Source: Halobacillus massiliensis (GTDB taxonomy: Bacteria > Bacillota > Bacilli > Bacillales > Halobacillaceae). Taken from it: 64,000 nt of DNA. Both the position numbers and the translations under genes were made by a program. Positions 46,250-55,662 of the stretch are shown in pieces; the first letter of the stretch is position 1; every line of letters begins with the position of its first letter. Location of the stretch: the NCBI RefSeq assembly GCF_900166625.1, contig NZ_LT800499.1:2273731-2337730 (forward strand), in the 5' to 3' direction. The notes beneath the pieces are model-generated. The model was not told the origin of the DNA. It made no database searches and was given only the letters and a program-made list of their open reading frames with translations.

Positions 46250-47158
46250 TTATTCCTCAAATTTAATTAAAAGCTTTTGTGTTAAGTTATCTGTCGGAAA
46301 TTCAATTTCTTCATCATTAATGTATACTTTCAGTCCCGGCACAGACCCAGTAAGCACATAAACTTCTTCCTGGTCACTAATATCCTCAATAATTGCCTCA
46401 TCCGCTGAAGAATAGATTCTTGGATCTGCTATAGCTTCGCCATCTTTAGGGCTTTCGACCTCCAGATAAGTTTCTCCTTCAAATTCTATCTTCAGTTCAC
46501 GATCTTTAGCGCCGGAAATTTCATACGTATGTTCTGGAAAACCGCCAGACCCTGTTTCCGCTAAGGAAATCTCCATTTGTGATTCTTCTTCCGTCTCTTC
46601 CTGCGCAGCTTCGTTGTCAGAGCCATCGGAAGCAGAATCTCCTCCCTCTTCTTCTGATTGGCCATTGCCGCTTGAAGATTCTTCATCAGAGCTTCCGAAA
46701 GAACCTTCGACTTGATCCTCACTTTGATTACCCGTCGTTCCGCTGTCCGGTTCAGCAATCTGCATTATAAAAAACCAGGCGACAAACAGGCCTCCAACAA
46801 TCAGAGCAACCGTTACTATTGTTGGGAATGTTTTTGAAAAACCGCCACTGTTCATTCTTGTACTGCTGTATCCTTCGTTTTTAGTACGCTGGACACGGCT
46901 GTATGTAATAGACTGCTCTTCCTCTGTCGATGGCAGTTCTGATTTATGTTCCTCCATGACCTGCTCGGGATCCAAACCTACAGCAGAAGCATATTCCCGT
47001 ATAAACGCACGGGTATAAAATTTACCAGGCAGGATGCTGAAATCATTTTTTTCGATAGCCTGGAGATAACGCTTTTGGATCTTTGTCCTCTCCTGGACTT
47101 CTTCAAGCGACAGCTGCTTCGCTTCTCTCGCCTCTTGCAGGCGTGCCCCTATTTCCAT
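46250..47158 (-). CDS. rodZ: Cell-shape protein RodZ-like (YmfM)
   Basis: 302 residues. An N-terminal helix-turn-helix (RLQEAREAKQLSLEEVQERT, LPGKFYTRAFIREYA) that in RodZ binds MreB, one transmembrane helix (IVTVALIVGGLFVAWFFIM), an extracytoplasmic linker of about 60 residues made almost only of E, D, S, G, N and Q, and a C-terminal beta domain (DUF4115 type). Start at ATG 47158; the frame extends 12 bases. The linker is far more acidic than I know from B. subtilis and suggests salt adaptation. Confidence 0.9.
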   Translation of the reverse strand: MEIGARLQEAREAKQLSLEEVQERTKIQKRYLQAIEKNDFSILPGKFYTRAFIREYASAVGLDPEQVMEEHKSELPSTEEEQSITYSRVQRTKNEGYSSTRMNSGGFSKTFPTIVTVALIVGGLFVAWFFIMQIAEPDSGTTGNQSEDQVEGSFGSSDEESSSGNGQSEEEGGDSASDGSDNEAAQEETEEESQMEISLAETGSGGFPEHTYEISGAKDRELKIEFEGETYLEVESPKDGEAIADPRIYSSADEAIIEDISDQEEVYVLTGSVPGLKVYINDEEIEFPTDNLTQKLLIKFEE

Positions 47159-47176
47159 TACTAACACCATCCATTA

Positions 47177-47965
47177 TTAAAAATCAAACATTGAAAATCC
47201 GTCGTTCGGCATCTTTTGCTTTTCCACCGGCTCATACGTAATGACTTCGGCATCATTATTTCTAAGCTCTATAATATAATCGAAATCGCTCATTTTATAT
47301 TCTGTTTCCTGTACAAATATATCTGGATGCTCAATCACTTTTGTTGCTGGAAGTCTCATAATTTCACGAACAAGCTGCCAGTGCTTCTCACTCGCTCTTT
47401 TAGCCGAAACGATGCCGTCTATGATATACAAATAATCTTCATTGTATTCTTCTTCAATCAGTTGATTTCTTACTGTCTGTTTTAGGAGGGTGCTTGAAAC
47501 AAACAGCCATTTTTTATTTGCACAGACACTTGAAGCCACTACCGATTCTGTCTTTCCAACTCGCGGCATTCCCCGGATTCCAATCAATTTATGGCCTTCT
47601 TTCATAAATAGTTCAGCCATAAAGTCGACGAGAAGTCCCAGGTCTTCCCTATTAAAACGAAAAGTCTTTTTATCATCCACATCGCTATGTATATATCGGC
47701 CATGACGAACAGCTAAACGGTCGCGAAGCTTTGGCCTGCGAAGTTTTGTCACTTTTATTGTATCCATTGTATTTAAAATAGAACGAAGCCGAATAATTTG
47801 ATCTTCGCTTTTACAAAGGAGAAGCATGCCGCGATGAGAGTTCTCCACTCCGTTAATCGTAACAATATTAATAGCCATCATTCCTAAGAGTGAAGAAATA
47901 TCACCAAGGAGTCCAGGACGGTTATACTGTATCTCATATTCTAAATACCATTCTTTCTTTTCCAT
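47177..47965 (-). CDS. ymfK: DUF3388 family protein YmfK
   Basis: 262 residues. The N-terminal part (YEIQYNRPGLLGDISSLLGM) looks like an ACT-type regulatory domain. The middle contains a P-loop-like GIRGMPRVGKTESVVAS. Function unknown. The position between rodZ and ymfJ is that of B. subtilis ymfK. AGGAGATGG stands before the ATG. Confidence 0.9.
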   Translation of the reverse strand: MEKKEWYLEYEIQYNRPGLLGDISSLLGMMAINIVTINGVENSHRGMLLLCKSEDQIIRLRSILNTMDTIKVTKLRRPKLRDRLAVRHGRYIHSDVDDKKTFRFNREDLGLLVDFMAELFMKEGHKLIGIRGMPRVGKTESVVASSVCANKKWLFVSSTLLKQTVRNQLIEEEYNEDYLYIIDGIVSAKRASEKHWQLVREIMRLPATKVIEHPDIFVQETEYKMSDFDYIIELRNNDAEVITYEPVEKQKMPNDGFSMFDF

Positions 47966-48076
47966 AACCCATCTCCTCAGGCAGAAAATGTCGAAGTTTA
48001 CAAAATACCAAACTCTCTTTATATCATAAATGATTTTACTTCATTAGAAAAGTCTGCAAACAGATTAATAAGGAAT

Positions 48077-48113
48077 AAAAAACCGTACAGCTTAAAAATC
48101 TGTACGGTTTTTT
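48077..48113 (-). terminator. Intrinsic terminator of ymfJ
   Basis: AAAAAACCGTACAG / CTGTACGGTTTTTT, a perfect 14 bp stem with a 9-base loop. Confidence 0.9.
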
Positions 48114-48118
48114 ATCTT

Positions 48119-48382
48119 TTAGCTTGGCTGGTTGCCTTCGTTTTGAACAAGTTTAACCATCATGTTAGCAATGGCGTGCTGTTCTTTTTCATCTGCAACA
48201 TTCCAAAGCTCTCTTAAAACGGCTTCCTGACCATTTTTAGCATCTACTTCTGTCGCTAAGTATCCACCGATTTCGTATGCTAATTCATTCACTGCTCTTT
48301 CATCCATACCTTGACCTTGGGCCTGATGCAGACGATCTCCAAGGAAATCTTTCCATGAATCAAAATTTTCTAATACGGACAT
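48119..48382 (-). CDS. ymfJ: DUF3243 family protein YmfJ
   Basis: An 87-residue, acidic helical protein of the DUF3243 family (NFDSWKDFLGDRLHQAQGQG, NELAYEIGGYLA). Function unknown. AGGAGGTTGAC precedes the start. It lies between ymfI and ymfK as in B. subtilis and has its own terminator. Confidence 0.92.
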   Translation of the reverse strand: MSVLENFDSWKDFLGDRLHQAQGQGMDERAVNELAYEIGGYLATEVDAKNGQEAVLRELWNVADEKEQHAIANMMVKLVQNEGNQPS

Positions 48383-48451
48383 GATGTCAACCTCCTAAGG
48401 AATTTTTAATCAACCTTAGTATGAGCGATCGAAAAGATAATATACACGGAA

Positions 48452-49171
48452 TTAGTACCATCCACCATTAACTTTTAATACATGTCCAGTCACGTAGCTT
48501 GAAGAATCACCGAGCAGGTAGAATACAGCTTCGGCAACTTCCCGGCTTAAACCGAGTCGTCCGAGTGGAATATCTTCAGCAATCATTGCTTTATCGCTGG
48601 TTGAAACAATATCATTCATCGGGGTGTCAATAAAACCGGGTGTCACCGCATTCACTCGTATGCCGCTTGGTCCTGTTTCCTTAGCTAATGCTTTCACAAA
48701 ACTGATTTGGGCTCCTTTTACCGAGCTATAAACCGCTTCAAGGCTGGCCCCTTCTTCGCCCCACACAGAAGAAACAACAGCAATCGATCCCGTCTTACGG
48801 CGAATCATGGAAGGAAGAAGCTGTTTTGTTATCATCCAGAGAGATTTAATATGAACAAAATAAAGCTTGTCCATAACTTCTTCTGAAACCTCCTGATGCA
48901 GACTCATAATGTGATTACCAGGAGTGAAGACGAGCATATCCCACTCTTCCGGCAGAGAATGGATGAATTGTTGAATCCCTGCCATTGTGGAAAGATCTCC
49001 ATAATAGGCACCTATCCAACGTTCTTTTGGAATGTGCTGCTTTAAACGTTCTGCATTTTCTTTATTAGAAAAATATTGAAGGGCAACATCAACACCTTTT
49101 TCAGCCAGCAGCTTTGCTGTCGAGAAACCAATGTCTCCGCTCCCTCCAACGATTAAACATTTCTTACTCAT
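48452..49171 (-). CDS. ymfI: Short-chain reductase YmfI (EF-P 5-aminopentanone reductase)
   Basis: 239 residues of the FabG-like SDR family. Seen: cofactor motif GGSGDIGFSTAKLLAEKG, and the catalytic serine-tyrosine-lysine set in SSVWGEEGASLEAVYSSVKG (YxxxK as YSSVK). In B. subtilis YmfI reduces the 5-aminopentanone group on Lys32 of elongation factor P to 5-aminopentanol, which affects swarming. Its start overlaps the end of ymfH by 8 bp. Confidence 0.9.
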   Translation of the reverse strand: MSKKCLIVGGSGDIGFSTAKLLAEKGVDVALQYFSNKENAERLKQHIPKERWIGAYYGDLSTMAGIQQFIHSLPEEWDMLVFTPGNHIMSLHQEVSEEVMDKLYFVHIKSLWMITKQLLPSMIRRKTGSIAVVSSVWGEEGASLEAVYSSVKGAQISFVKALAKETGPSGIRVNAVTPGFIDTPMNDIVSTSDKAMIAEDIPLGRLGLSREVAEAVFYLLGDSSSYVTGHVLKVNGGWY

Positions 49172-50456
49172 TTGCCTGTGGTTTTACCTGGAAGACGGTT
49201 ATTCGTTCTTCTTTAATCCAGTTTTCCACATACTGATCTGCTTCCTCTGCTGTTAAAGACTCAATGACAGGCAGCACATCAAATAGATCGACACCCAGCG
49301 TATGATAGTGAGTAAATTGATTAGCAATAAACTCCATTGAATTTAACGCTCTCATAAACTGACCGATCTTCTTACGCTTCATACGGGTGAAATCCTCTTT
49401 GGAAATTTTCTTTTCTTTTAAAGTATGCAGGATATCTTTTATACGTTTGGCCAGCTCATCCGGTTTTCTTGAGTCTCCGCCTATGATTGTAAAACCAAAC
49501 TGCCGGTCAAGCTCCGTTTCAAACTGAAAACTGTCGTCAATAAGATCTGCATTATACAGCTCTTCATAATATTCCCCGCTTTTAGAAAAGTAAAAGTCCA
49601 GGATCATCCCGGAAAGGAGTTCAGAGCGAAGGAGCTCTTCTCCAGTGAGCGAGGATACGTCTTCCTTCACCCCAACCATAGTCTTAGCTGTGGTTACGGG
49701 CATCGTAATAGAATCTTCCGCTTTAGCTGCTGCGGCCGACTCATCAGGATAGGAGCGCTTGATTTCAGGAGCAGCTTTAAAGGTTTTCCTACTCTGATTG
49801 TCCCTGATGAGTTTCATCATACTTTCCGGTTCAAAATTTCCAGCAATAAAAAGCACCATATTGGATGGATGATAAAACGTTTCATAACACGTATACAGAT
49901 CATCTTTTGTAATCTCCTGGATCGACTCAACCGTGCCGGCAATATCTACTTTAACCGGATGCTTTTCATAAAGGCTTTGAATCGTACCAAAGAAAGCTCT
50001 CCAGTCCGGCTGGTCATCATACATACGAATCTCTTGACCGATAATGCCTTTTTCTTTTTCCACGCTTTCTTTTGAAAAGAATGGATCCTGAACAAAATCA
50101 ATCAATGTGTTCACATTTTTCTCGATATGGCTCGTCGCTGAAAATAAATAAGCCGTTTTAGTAAATGATGTGAAGGCATTTGCAGAAGCTCCGAGCTTTG
50201 TAAAATCCTGAAATACATCACGGTCCTCTTTTTCAAACAGCTTGTGTTCCAGAAAATGAGCAATGCCTTCTGGAACAGTAATTTCTTTATCCTTACCAAT
50301 CGGCGTAAACGTCTGGTCAATCGATCCATAGTTCGTCGTAAAAATTCCATACGTTTTAGCCATTTCTGGTTTTGACAGCAGGAACACCTGCAGACCGTTA
50401 TCCATTTTTTCTTTATATACTTTCTCATTTAACTGCTGGTACACTAATTCTTCCAT
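49164..50456 (-). CDS. ymfH: M16-family zinc peptidase YmfH (catalytic partner)
   Basis: 430 residues, pitrilysin/insulinase type. Seen: the inverted zinc motif HFLEH (HxxEH) in EGIAHFLEHKLFEKEDRD near residue 65, with the downstream glutamate region around EKGIIGQEIRMYDDQPDW. The metal site is complete, so this should be the active subunit of the pair with ymfF. Substrate unknown; related pairs process peptides. Overlaps ymfF by 1 bp and ymfI by 8 bp. Confidence 0.92.
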   Translation of the reverse strand: MEELVYQQLNEKVYKEKMDNGLQVFLLSKPEMAKTYGIFTTNYGSIDQTFTPIGKDKEITVPEGIAHFLEHKLFEKEDRDVFQDFTKLGASANAFTSFTKTAYLFSATSHIEKNVNTLIDFVQDPFFSKESVEKEKGIIGQEIRMYDDQPDWRAFFGTIQSLYEKHPVKVDIAGTVESIQEITKDDLYTCYETFYHPSNMVLFIAGNFEPESMMKLIRDNQSRKTFKAAPEIKRSYPDESAAAAKAEDSITMPVTTAKTMVGVKEDVSSLTGEELLRSELLSGMILDFYFSKSGEYYEELYNADLIDDSFQFETELDRQFGFTIIGGDSRKPDELAKRIKDILHTLKEKKISKEDFTRMKRKKIGQFMRALNSMEFIANQFTHYHTLGVDLFDVLPVIESLTAEEADQYVENWIKEERITVFQVKPQANE

Positions 50457-51745
50457 TACAATTCCCCTCCCTCTTGGCTTGTTAAGAAGTAAACCGTGTC
50501 AAGCTCAATCTTTTCAGCTACTTTCACTACATCTTCTTTCGTTACCTGACGCACGTTATTTAGGATTTCTTCAGCCGAAATATCCGTGCCTGAAAGCATT
50601 TGGTGATACAGGACTTCAATTAAACCACTGGCGTGATCCATCGTTTCCTGCAGCTGATTGACTACCTGCTCTTTAGAGCTTTCCACGTCTTCCTCTGTAA
50701 AATCGCCTTTTTCCATAGCTTCCATTTGTTCAAGAATTATGGTTTTAGCCTTATCATAATCTTTAGGGTCAATTCCGCTGAACACAAGCAAGAGACCTTT
50801 ATGGCTTTCAAAACGAGAGGCCGCATAATAGGCCAGACTGTGCTTTTCCCGGACATTCATAAATAATTTGGAGCTAGGAAAACCGCCAAACAATCCGTTA
50901 AACACCTGCAGAGCAAAATAATCATTTTCGCCAAAAGTAATATTCGTTCGATATCCGATATGAAGCTTGCCCTGGTTAACATCTTCTCTTTCAATCACTT
51001 CATTGACTTTTCCATCAGCAGATTTAACCTCAGTAACAGCACCGCTTTCACTTTCATTATCCGCATTTCTCGAAAAATATTTGTCAGCCAATGGCTTAAT
51101 TTCATTCTCATCAATGTCGCCTATAATATAAACATCCAGCTGATCACGATTAATCATCCTCTGATAATATTCATACAGGCTTTTTGATGAGATGTTTTTA
51201 AAATCCTCCAAGTAACCATGGACATGAAGAGCATATGGCTCACCTTTACACATATGGTCGATCAGCCTCATATTCGCATAGCTCATTTTGTCATCTTTAA
51301 TGGATGTAATTTTCTGCTCTAGTGTCTGCTTTTCCCTGTTTACAATTTTTTCATCAAAAGCATTTTGATCTGCTTTTGGACGAAACAAAATGTCACTGAA
51401 GATTTCAAGCGCGTTTTCAAAAATAGGCTCCTGATCAGACAGATAAGCCTCATTCACGACTTCCATCCTAAATGACAAAATATGATTCTCGCCTTTTTTT
51501 GTTCCATCGCTTGAAAACCCGGTACCATATAAGTTTTCTAAAGCGGATTGCAGCACTCGGGTTTCTGGATACCTGTTTGTTGCTTTTTGAAGCACATGCG
51601 GCAGAAGCGCACGTTCTGTAATTTCTTCGCGTTTAAGCGGAGCTTTCATTTTTGCTACGATGGATACGGTTTTATACTTTTTACTTGGTAAAATATGTAG
51701 TCTGTATCCATTTTCATTATAAATGGTTTCATTTGATATTTTCAT
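50456..51745 (-). CDS. ymfF: M16-family peptidase-like protein YmfF (non-catalytic partner)
   Basis: 429 residues with the same two-domain M16 fold as YmfH, but the zinc motif is missing: at the matching place it reads RALLPHVLQKATNRYP, with neither HxxEH nor the usual glutamate. In known heterodimeric M16 proteases one subunit lacks the metal site and helps bind substrate. The C-terminal half keeps the glycine-rich loop region (GLFGGFPSSKLFMNVREK). First gene of ymfF-ymfH-ymfI. Confidence 0.9.
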   Translation of the reverse strand: MKISNETIYNENGYRLHILPSKKYKTVSIVAKMKAPLKREEITERALLPHVLQKATNRYPETRVLQSALENLYGTGFSSDGTKKGENHILSFRMEVVNEAYLSDQEPIFENALEIFSDILFRPKADQNAFDEKIVNREKQTLEQKITSIKDDKMSYANMRLIDHMCKGEPYALHVHGYLEDFKNISSKSLYEYYQRMINRDQLDVYIIGDIDENEIKPLADKYFSRNADNESESGAVTEVKSADGKVNEVIEREDVNQGKLHIGYRTNITFGENDYFALQVFNGLFGGFPSSKLFMNVREKHSLAYYAASRFESHKGLLLVFSGIDPKDYDKAKTIILEQMEAMEKGDFTEEDVESSKEQVVNQLQETMDHASGLIEVLYHQMLSGTDISAEEILNNVRQVTKEDVVKVAEKIELDTVYFLTSQEGGEL

Positions 51746-51850
51746 AAAATCATCCTCCTCTTATACCTTATCTATTATGCACACCTATCTATGTTTCATG
51801 CTTACAAAGGTTAATTCTAATGCTAAGGGATAGCAAGCAAAAAGTAAAAA

Positions 51851-51878
51851 GTAAAGCCCGCTTATCCCCGGGCTTTAC
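51851..51878 (-). terminator. Hairpin terminator upstream of ymfF
   Basis: GTAAAGCCCG / CGGGCTTTAC, a perfect 10 bp stem with an 8-base loop. It is followed on the minus strand by TTTTTACTTTTTGC. It is the second of two tandem terminators after nupQ. Confidence 0.75.
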
Positions 51879-51942
51879 TCTTATTGAATAACTTTTTCTA
51901 TTACAGAAGGGAAATATAACTGAAGACTAAACCTCCTGAATA

Positions 51943-51965
51943 AAAGGCCGGGGTCTCCGGCCTTT
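51943..51965 (-). terminator. Intrinsic terminator of the nup operon
   Basis: AAAGGCCGG / CCGGCCTTT, a perfect 9 bp stem with a 5-base loop. It ends 5 bases from the nupQ stop codon. Confidence 0.82.
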
Positions 51966-51969
51966 ACTT

Positions 51970-52929
51970 TTAGCGGTTTCCTTTAATATAAGGAGTCCCT
52001 AGAGATTTTGGAGCCTCCGCCCTTCCAATAAATCCGGCGAGTGCAAGAATAGTTAATACATAAGGAGCAATTAACAAGAAAACCTGCGGTACATCCGCAA
52101 GCAGGGGAATACCAGAGCTGACGACACTTAAACTCTGGGCGAATCCAAAGAAAATTGCTGCCCCCATCGCTCCAAGGGGATGCCACTTGCCGAAAATAAC
52201 AGCTGCCAGTGCCATAAATCCCTGACCTACAATTGTCGACTGAGAGAAATTCATGGCAATCGTCAAGGCGAATACCGAGCCCCCTAGGCCCCCTAATGCC
52301 CCGGAAAGCATGACGGCCACATATCGCATTCCATAAACATTAATACCATTTGTGTCAGCGGCCATCGGGTGCTCGCCGACTGATCGAAGTCTAAGACCAA
52401 ATGGGGTTTTAAACAATACATACCATACGACAAAAGCTAATATGATCGCCATATACGAGGTTAAATACATGTTTGTAAAAAACAATTTCCCAAGGACAGG
52501 TATCTCACTTAATAGCCATACATCTGTCGTATAGAACGGCTGATTAACCATATCCGTCTGTCCTTTATCATACCATTGCTTTGTTAAAAACAAACCAATA
52601 CCGAGTGCAAGGAAATTAATAGCCACACCGCTGACAACCTGATCGGCTCGAAAGGTGATCGAAGCCACGGCGTGAAACAAAGCAAATACTGCGGATATGA
52701 TCATTGCTGCTAATATAGACAACCAAGGTGTGTAAGAGCCGAACATATCGGCAAAGATTAAATTAAAAACAATACCAACAAAAGCTCCCATAACCATCAG
52801 ACCTTCAAGGCCTATGTTAATGATACCCGACCTTTCGCTCAGGACACCACCCAGAGCTGTCAAGATGAGAGGGGAAGCAAAAAACAAAGCCTGCGGTATA
52901 ATATTTCCAAGAAGATCAATAATGTTCAT
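51970..52929 (-). CDS. nupQ: Nucleoside ABC transporter permease (NupQ/YufQ-like)
   Basis: 319 residues, about eight to ten transmembrane helices, of the branched-chain amino acid/ribose type permeases (GLEGLMVMGAFVG near the N-terminus, EHPMAADTNGINVYGMRY as the cytoplasmic coupling loop). With NupP it forms the channel of a nucleoside importer; B. subtilis NupNOPQ takes up guanosine. It abuts nupP with no gap. Confidence 0.9.
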   Translation of the reverse strand: MNIIDLLGNIIPQALFFASPLILTALGGVLSERSGIINIGLEGLMVMGAFVGIVFNLIFADMFGSYTPWLSILAAMIISAVFALFHAVASITFRADQVVSGVAINFLALGIGLFLTKQWYDKGQTDMVNQPFYTTDVWLLSEIPVLGKLFFTNMYLTSYMAIILAFVVWYVLFKTPFGLRLRSVGEHPMAADTNGINVYGMRYVAVMLSGALGGLGGSVFALTIAMNFSQSTIVGQGFMALAAVIFGKWHPLGAMGAAIFFGFAQSLSVVSSGIPLLADVPQVFLLIAPYVLTILALAGFIGRAEAPKSLGTPYIKGNR

Positions 52930-53976
52930 TTATTTCCCCTCCTTTTTTATCCGCAGAATAAACCAGCGAATCATATAGCTGGAAGCCACAAAGAAAATGA
53001 TGAGAGCAATAACAATCTCAACTAGTTCAGTTGGTACACCTGCACCTGTTGGCATATTAAGAGCACCGTTCTTTAAGATTCCAAACAGGAAGGCAGCCAG
53101 AACAACCCCAATAGCTGTGTTGGCTCCAAGGAGTGCCACTGCAATGCCTTCAAATCCAATATTCGTAAACCCAGTCTTTGTTGCCAAATATCCAAATGTC
53201 CCCAGACCTTCCATAGCCCCGGCTAAGCCGGCAAATCCTCCAGAAATCATCATGGCCAGCACGATGTTCCTGCTGACACTCATTCCTGCATAGCTTGAGG
53301 CAAATGGATTATATCCGACTGAACGGAGTTCGAAGCCCCGAGCCGTCTTATTTAAAATAAACCACATGATTAAGGCCATAATTAAAGATACTAATATTCC
53401 ATAGTGCATTCTTGAAAACAACGTCACTTCGGATAACCACGGAGATGCCAGCGAGGCTGTTTCAGCAATTCTCTCTGTCTGGTCTTCCCCTTCCGTGAGG
53501 ACGTGGCGAACAATTGCATTAGTTGTATACAAAGCAATATAGTTCATCATAATTGTAACGATAACTTCATGAACACCTAGTTTCGCTTTCAAGATACCAG
53601 GTATAAACCCCCATGCAGCACCAGCTGCAGCTGCAGCTGCTAAAGCAAGCGGCAAATGAAAAATCATCGGCAGCTCAAAGGCTGTACCGATCCAAACAGA
53701 AGCCAGCCAACCGACAAATACTTGGCCTTCTACTCCGATATTTAAAAGTCCTGTCCTCAGTGCAAAAGCAACGGCCAGCCCTGAAAGGATATATGGAGTT
53801 ACCATGCGGATGGTTTCTCCAAAAAAGTAGCTGTCTCCAAAAGCCCCTTCCCACAGTGAGGCATAGCCAGCTACAGGGTTATATCCAAAAGCAAGCATAA
53901 TTACTGCGCCTGAAATCAGGCCGAGTAAGACAGATATAATGGGTATGAGTACATGAATGAAACGGCTGGAAGTCAT
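52930..53976 (-). CDS. nupP: Nucleoside ABC transporter permease (NupP/YufP-like)
   Basis: 348 residues of the same permease family as NupQ, with the conserved GLLNIGVEGQVFVGW and the coupling loop FELRSVGYNPFASSYAGMSV. It carries about ten helices. It overlaps nupO by 4 bp (ATGA type), so the two are translated together. Confidence 0.9.
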   Translation of the reverse strand: MTSSRFIHVLIPIISVLLGLISGAVIMLAFGYNPVAGYASLWEGAFGDSYFFGETIRMVTPYILSGLAVAFALRTGLLNIGVEGQVFVGWLASVWIGTAFELPMIFHLPLALAAAAAAGAAWGFIPGILKAKLGVHEVIVTIMMNYIALYTTNAIVRHVLTEGEDQTERIAETASLASPWLSEVTLFSRMHYGILVSLIMALIMWFILNKTARGFELRSVGYNPFASSYAGMSVSRNIVLAMMISGGFAGLAGAMEGLGTFGYLATKTGFTNIGFEGIAVALLGANTAIGVVLAAFLFGILKNGALNMPTGAGVPTELVEIVIALIIFFVASSYMIRWFILRIKKEGK

Positions 53977-55502
53977 TTATCCCCACCTGCTTTCTCAACC
54001 GTATTGCCTGCCATCAGCAGACCCAGCTGCTGCTCATTCGTTTCTTCAGGTTTAACTTCTGCAATAATCTGCCCGTCAAACATAACTGCAATCCTGTCAC
54101 TTAAATTTAGAATCTCATCGAGTTCGAATGAAAGCAGAAGGACAGCTCTTCCTTTATCACGTTCTTCGATTAATTTTTTATGAATAAATTCGATGGCCCC
54201 AACATCAAGTCCTCTAGTTGGCTGTGCAGCAATTAGAAGATCAGGAGAACGGTCGATTTCCCTCCCGATGATGGCTTTTTGCTGGTTTCCTCCAGAAAGA
54301 GCTCGTGCTTTAGTAAATTCATTAGGTGTACGCACGTCATATTCTTTGATCAGCTGACGAGCTTTTTGATAAATTTTCTTAAAGCTCATGACGCCTTTTT
54401 TTGAAAAAGGCTTCTGGTAATAAGTTTGCAGCACGAGATTGTCTCCGACCGGAAAATCGAGAACTAAGCCGTATTTATGTCTGTCCTGCGGGATATGTGA
54501 GATTCCTGCCTCCGTAACTTTTCGAGGTGTTAAATTAGTAAGTGTCTTTTCACGCAGCTGAATTAATCCCGACTCTGATTTTCTTAAGCCGGCAATAGCT
54601 TCGATTAATTCTGACTGGCCGTTTCCATCAATACCGGCTATGCCGACGATTTCTCCAGCCCGAACCTCCAGATTAAGTCCTTTAACCATCGGCACGTTCC
54701 TGGCGTCTTTTACATATAACTCCTTGATTTTAAGGAAATTGTCGCCCGGCACGGACTCTGTCTTAACGGTCTTAAAGCTGACTTCTCTGCCAACCATGAG
54801 CGAAGCAAGCTCGTCCGGATTTGTTTCTTCCACGTTGACCGTACCAATTCCCGTTCCTTTACGTATCACTGTACAGCGGTCACAAACCTGCATAATTTCC
54901 TTCAGCTTATGGGTAATTAAAATAATCGATTTTCCTTCGCTCACAAGACTTCTCATAATACCCGTCAGTTCTTTTATTTCTTGTGGTGTCAGGACGGCTG
55001 TCGGCTCATCAAAAATTAAAATCTCAGCACCCCTGTAAAGGGTTTTTAATATTTCTACACGCTGCTGCATCCCTACAGAAATGTCACGGATTTTCGCAGA
55101 TGGATCTACATTTAATCCATACCTTTTTGAAAGCTCTGCCACTTCTTGTTCAGCTTTCTTTATATTTACGGTAATACCCTTTAGCGGCTCACTTCCTAAT
55201 ACGATATTTTCAGTAACTGTAAATGTATCAACAAGCATGAAGTGCTGGTGAACCATCCCAATCCCCAGGCGGTTTGCCACATTAGGATCAGTAATTTTAA
55301 CTTTTTCTCCCTTGACACGAATCTCGCCTCTTTCCGGCTGATAGAGGCCGAATAAAACGTTCATAAGTGTGGACTTCCCTGCCCCATTCTCCCCAAGCAG
55401 AGCATGGATTTCTCCTTTTTTAACCTGGAGTGTAATATTGTCATTTGCAACGATGCCGGGAAATTCTTTGCGGATATTATTCATTTCAATTACATAATCC
55501 AT
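53973..55502 (-). CDS. nupO: Nucleoside ABC transporter ATP-binding protein (NupO/YufO-like)
   Basis: 509 residues with two ABC ATPase modules. The first has Walker A GENGAGKSTLM, signature ISVGMQQRVEILK and Walker B EILIFDEPTAVLT. The second has a degenerate P-loop (GIDGNGQSELIEAI) and ALSGGNQQKAIIGRE followed by LLIAAQPTRGLD, where the Walker B glutamate is glutamine. This asymmetry is usual for sugar/nucleoside importers. Lies 160 bp after nupN, behind two hairpins. Confidence 0.92.
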   Translation of the reverse strand: MDYVIEMNNIRKEFPGIVANDNITLQVKKGEIHALLGENGAGKSTLMNVLFGLYQPERGEIRVKGEKVKITDPNVANRLGIGMVHQHFMLVDTFTVTENIVLGSEPLKGITVNIKKAEQEVAELSKRYGLNVDPSAKIRDISVGMQQRVEILKTLYRGAEILIFDEPTAVLTPQEIKELTGIMRSLVSEGKSIILITHKLKEIMQVCDRCTVIRKGTGIGTVNVEETNPDELASLMVGREVSFKTVKTESVPGDNFLKIKELYVKDARNVPMVKGLNLEVRAGEIVGIAGIDGNGQSELIEAIAGLRKSESGLIQLREKTLTNLTPRKVTEAGISHIPQDRHKYGLVLDFPVGDNLVLQTYYQKPFSKKGVMSFKKIYQKARQLIKEYDVRTPNEFTKARALSGGNQQKAIIGREIDRSPDLLIAAQPTRGLDVGAIEFIHKKLIEERDKGRAVLLLSFELDEILNLSDRIAVMFDGQIIAEVKPEETNEQQLGLLMAGNTVEKAGGDK

Positions 55503-55563
55503 ATCTCCTATCCCCCTGTCTAAATATCCTCCAAACGATCTAGATCATGCCTTAAAAAATCAC

Positions 55564-55643
55564 CAAATGAAAAGGGGAGCCAATTGTCCCTTCATTTGAT
55601 GATCTTCAAAGATTCTGCAGGGCCGGCTCCACAGCCAGCCTGC
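55564..55643 (-). terminator. Two hairpins between nupN and nupO (attenuator)
   Basis: Near the nupN end lies GCAGGGCCGGCT / AGCCAGCCTGC (55617-55643). Further on, CAAATGAAAAGGG / CCCTTCATTTG (55564-55598) is followed by GTGATTTTTT on the minus strand. The second looks like a leaky terminator, which would give more binding protein than transporter subunits. Confidence 0.7.
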
Positions 55644-55662
55644 AAACATCTTGATTTCTTCT

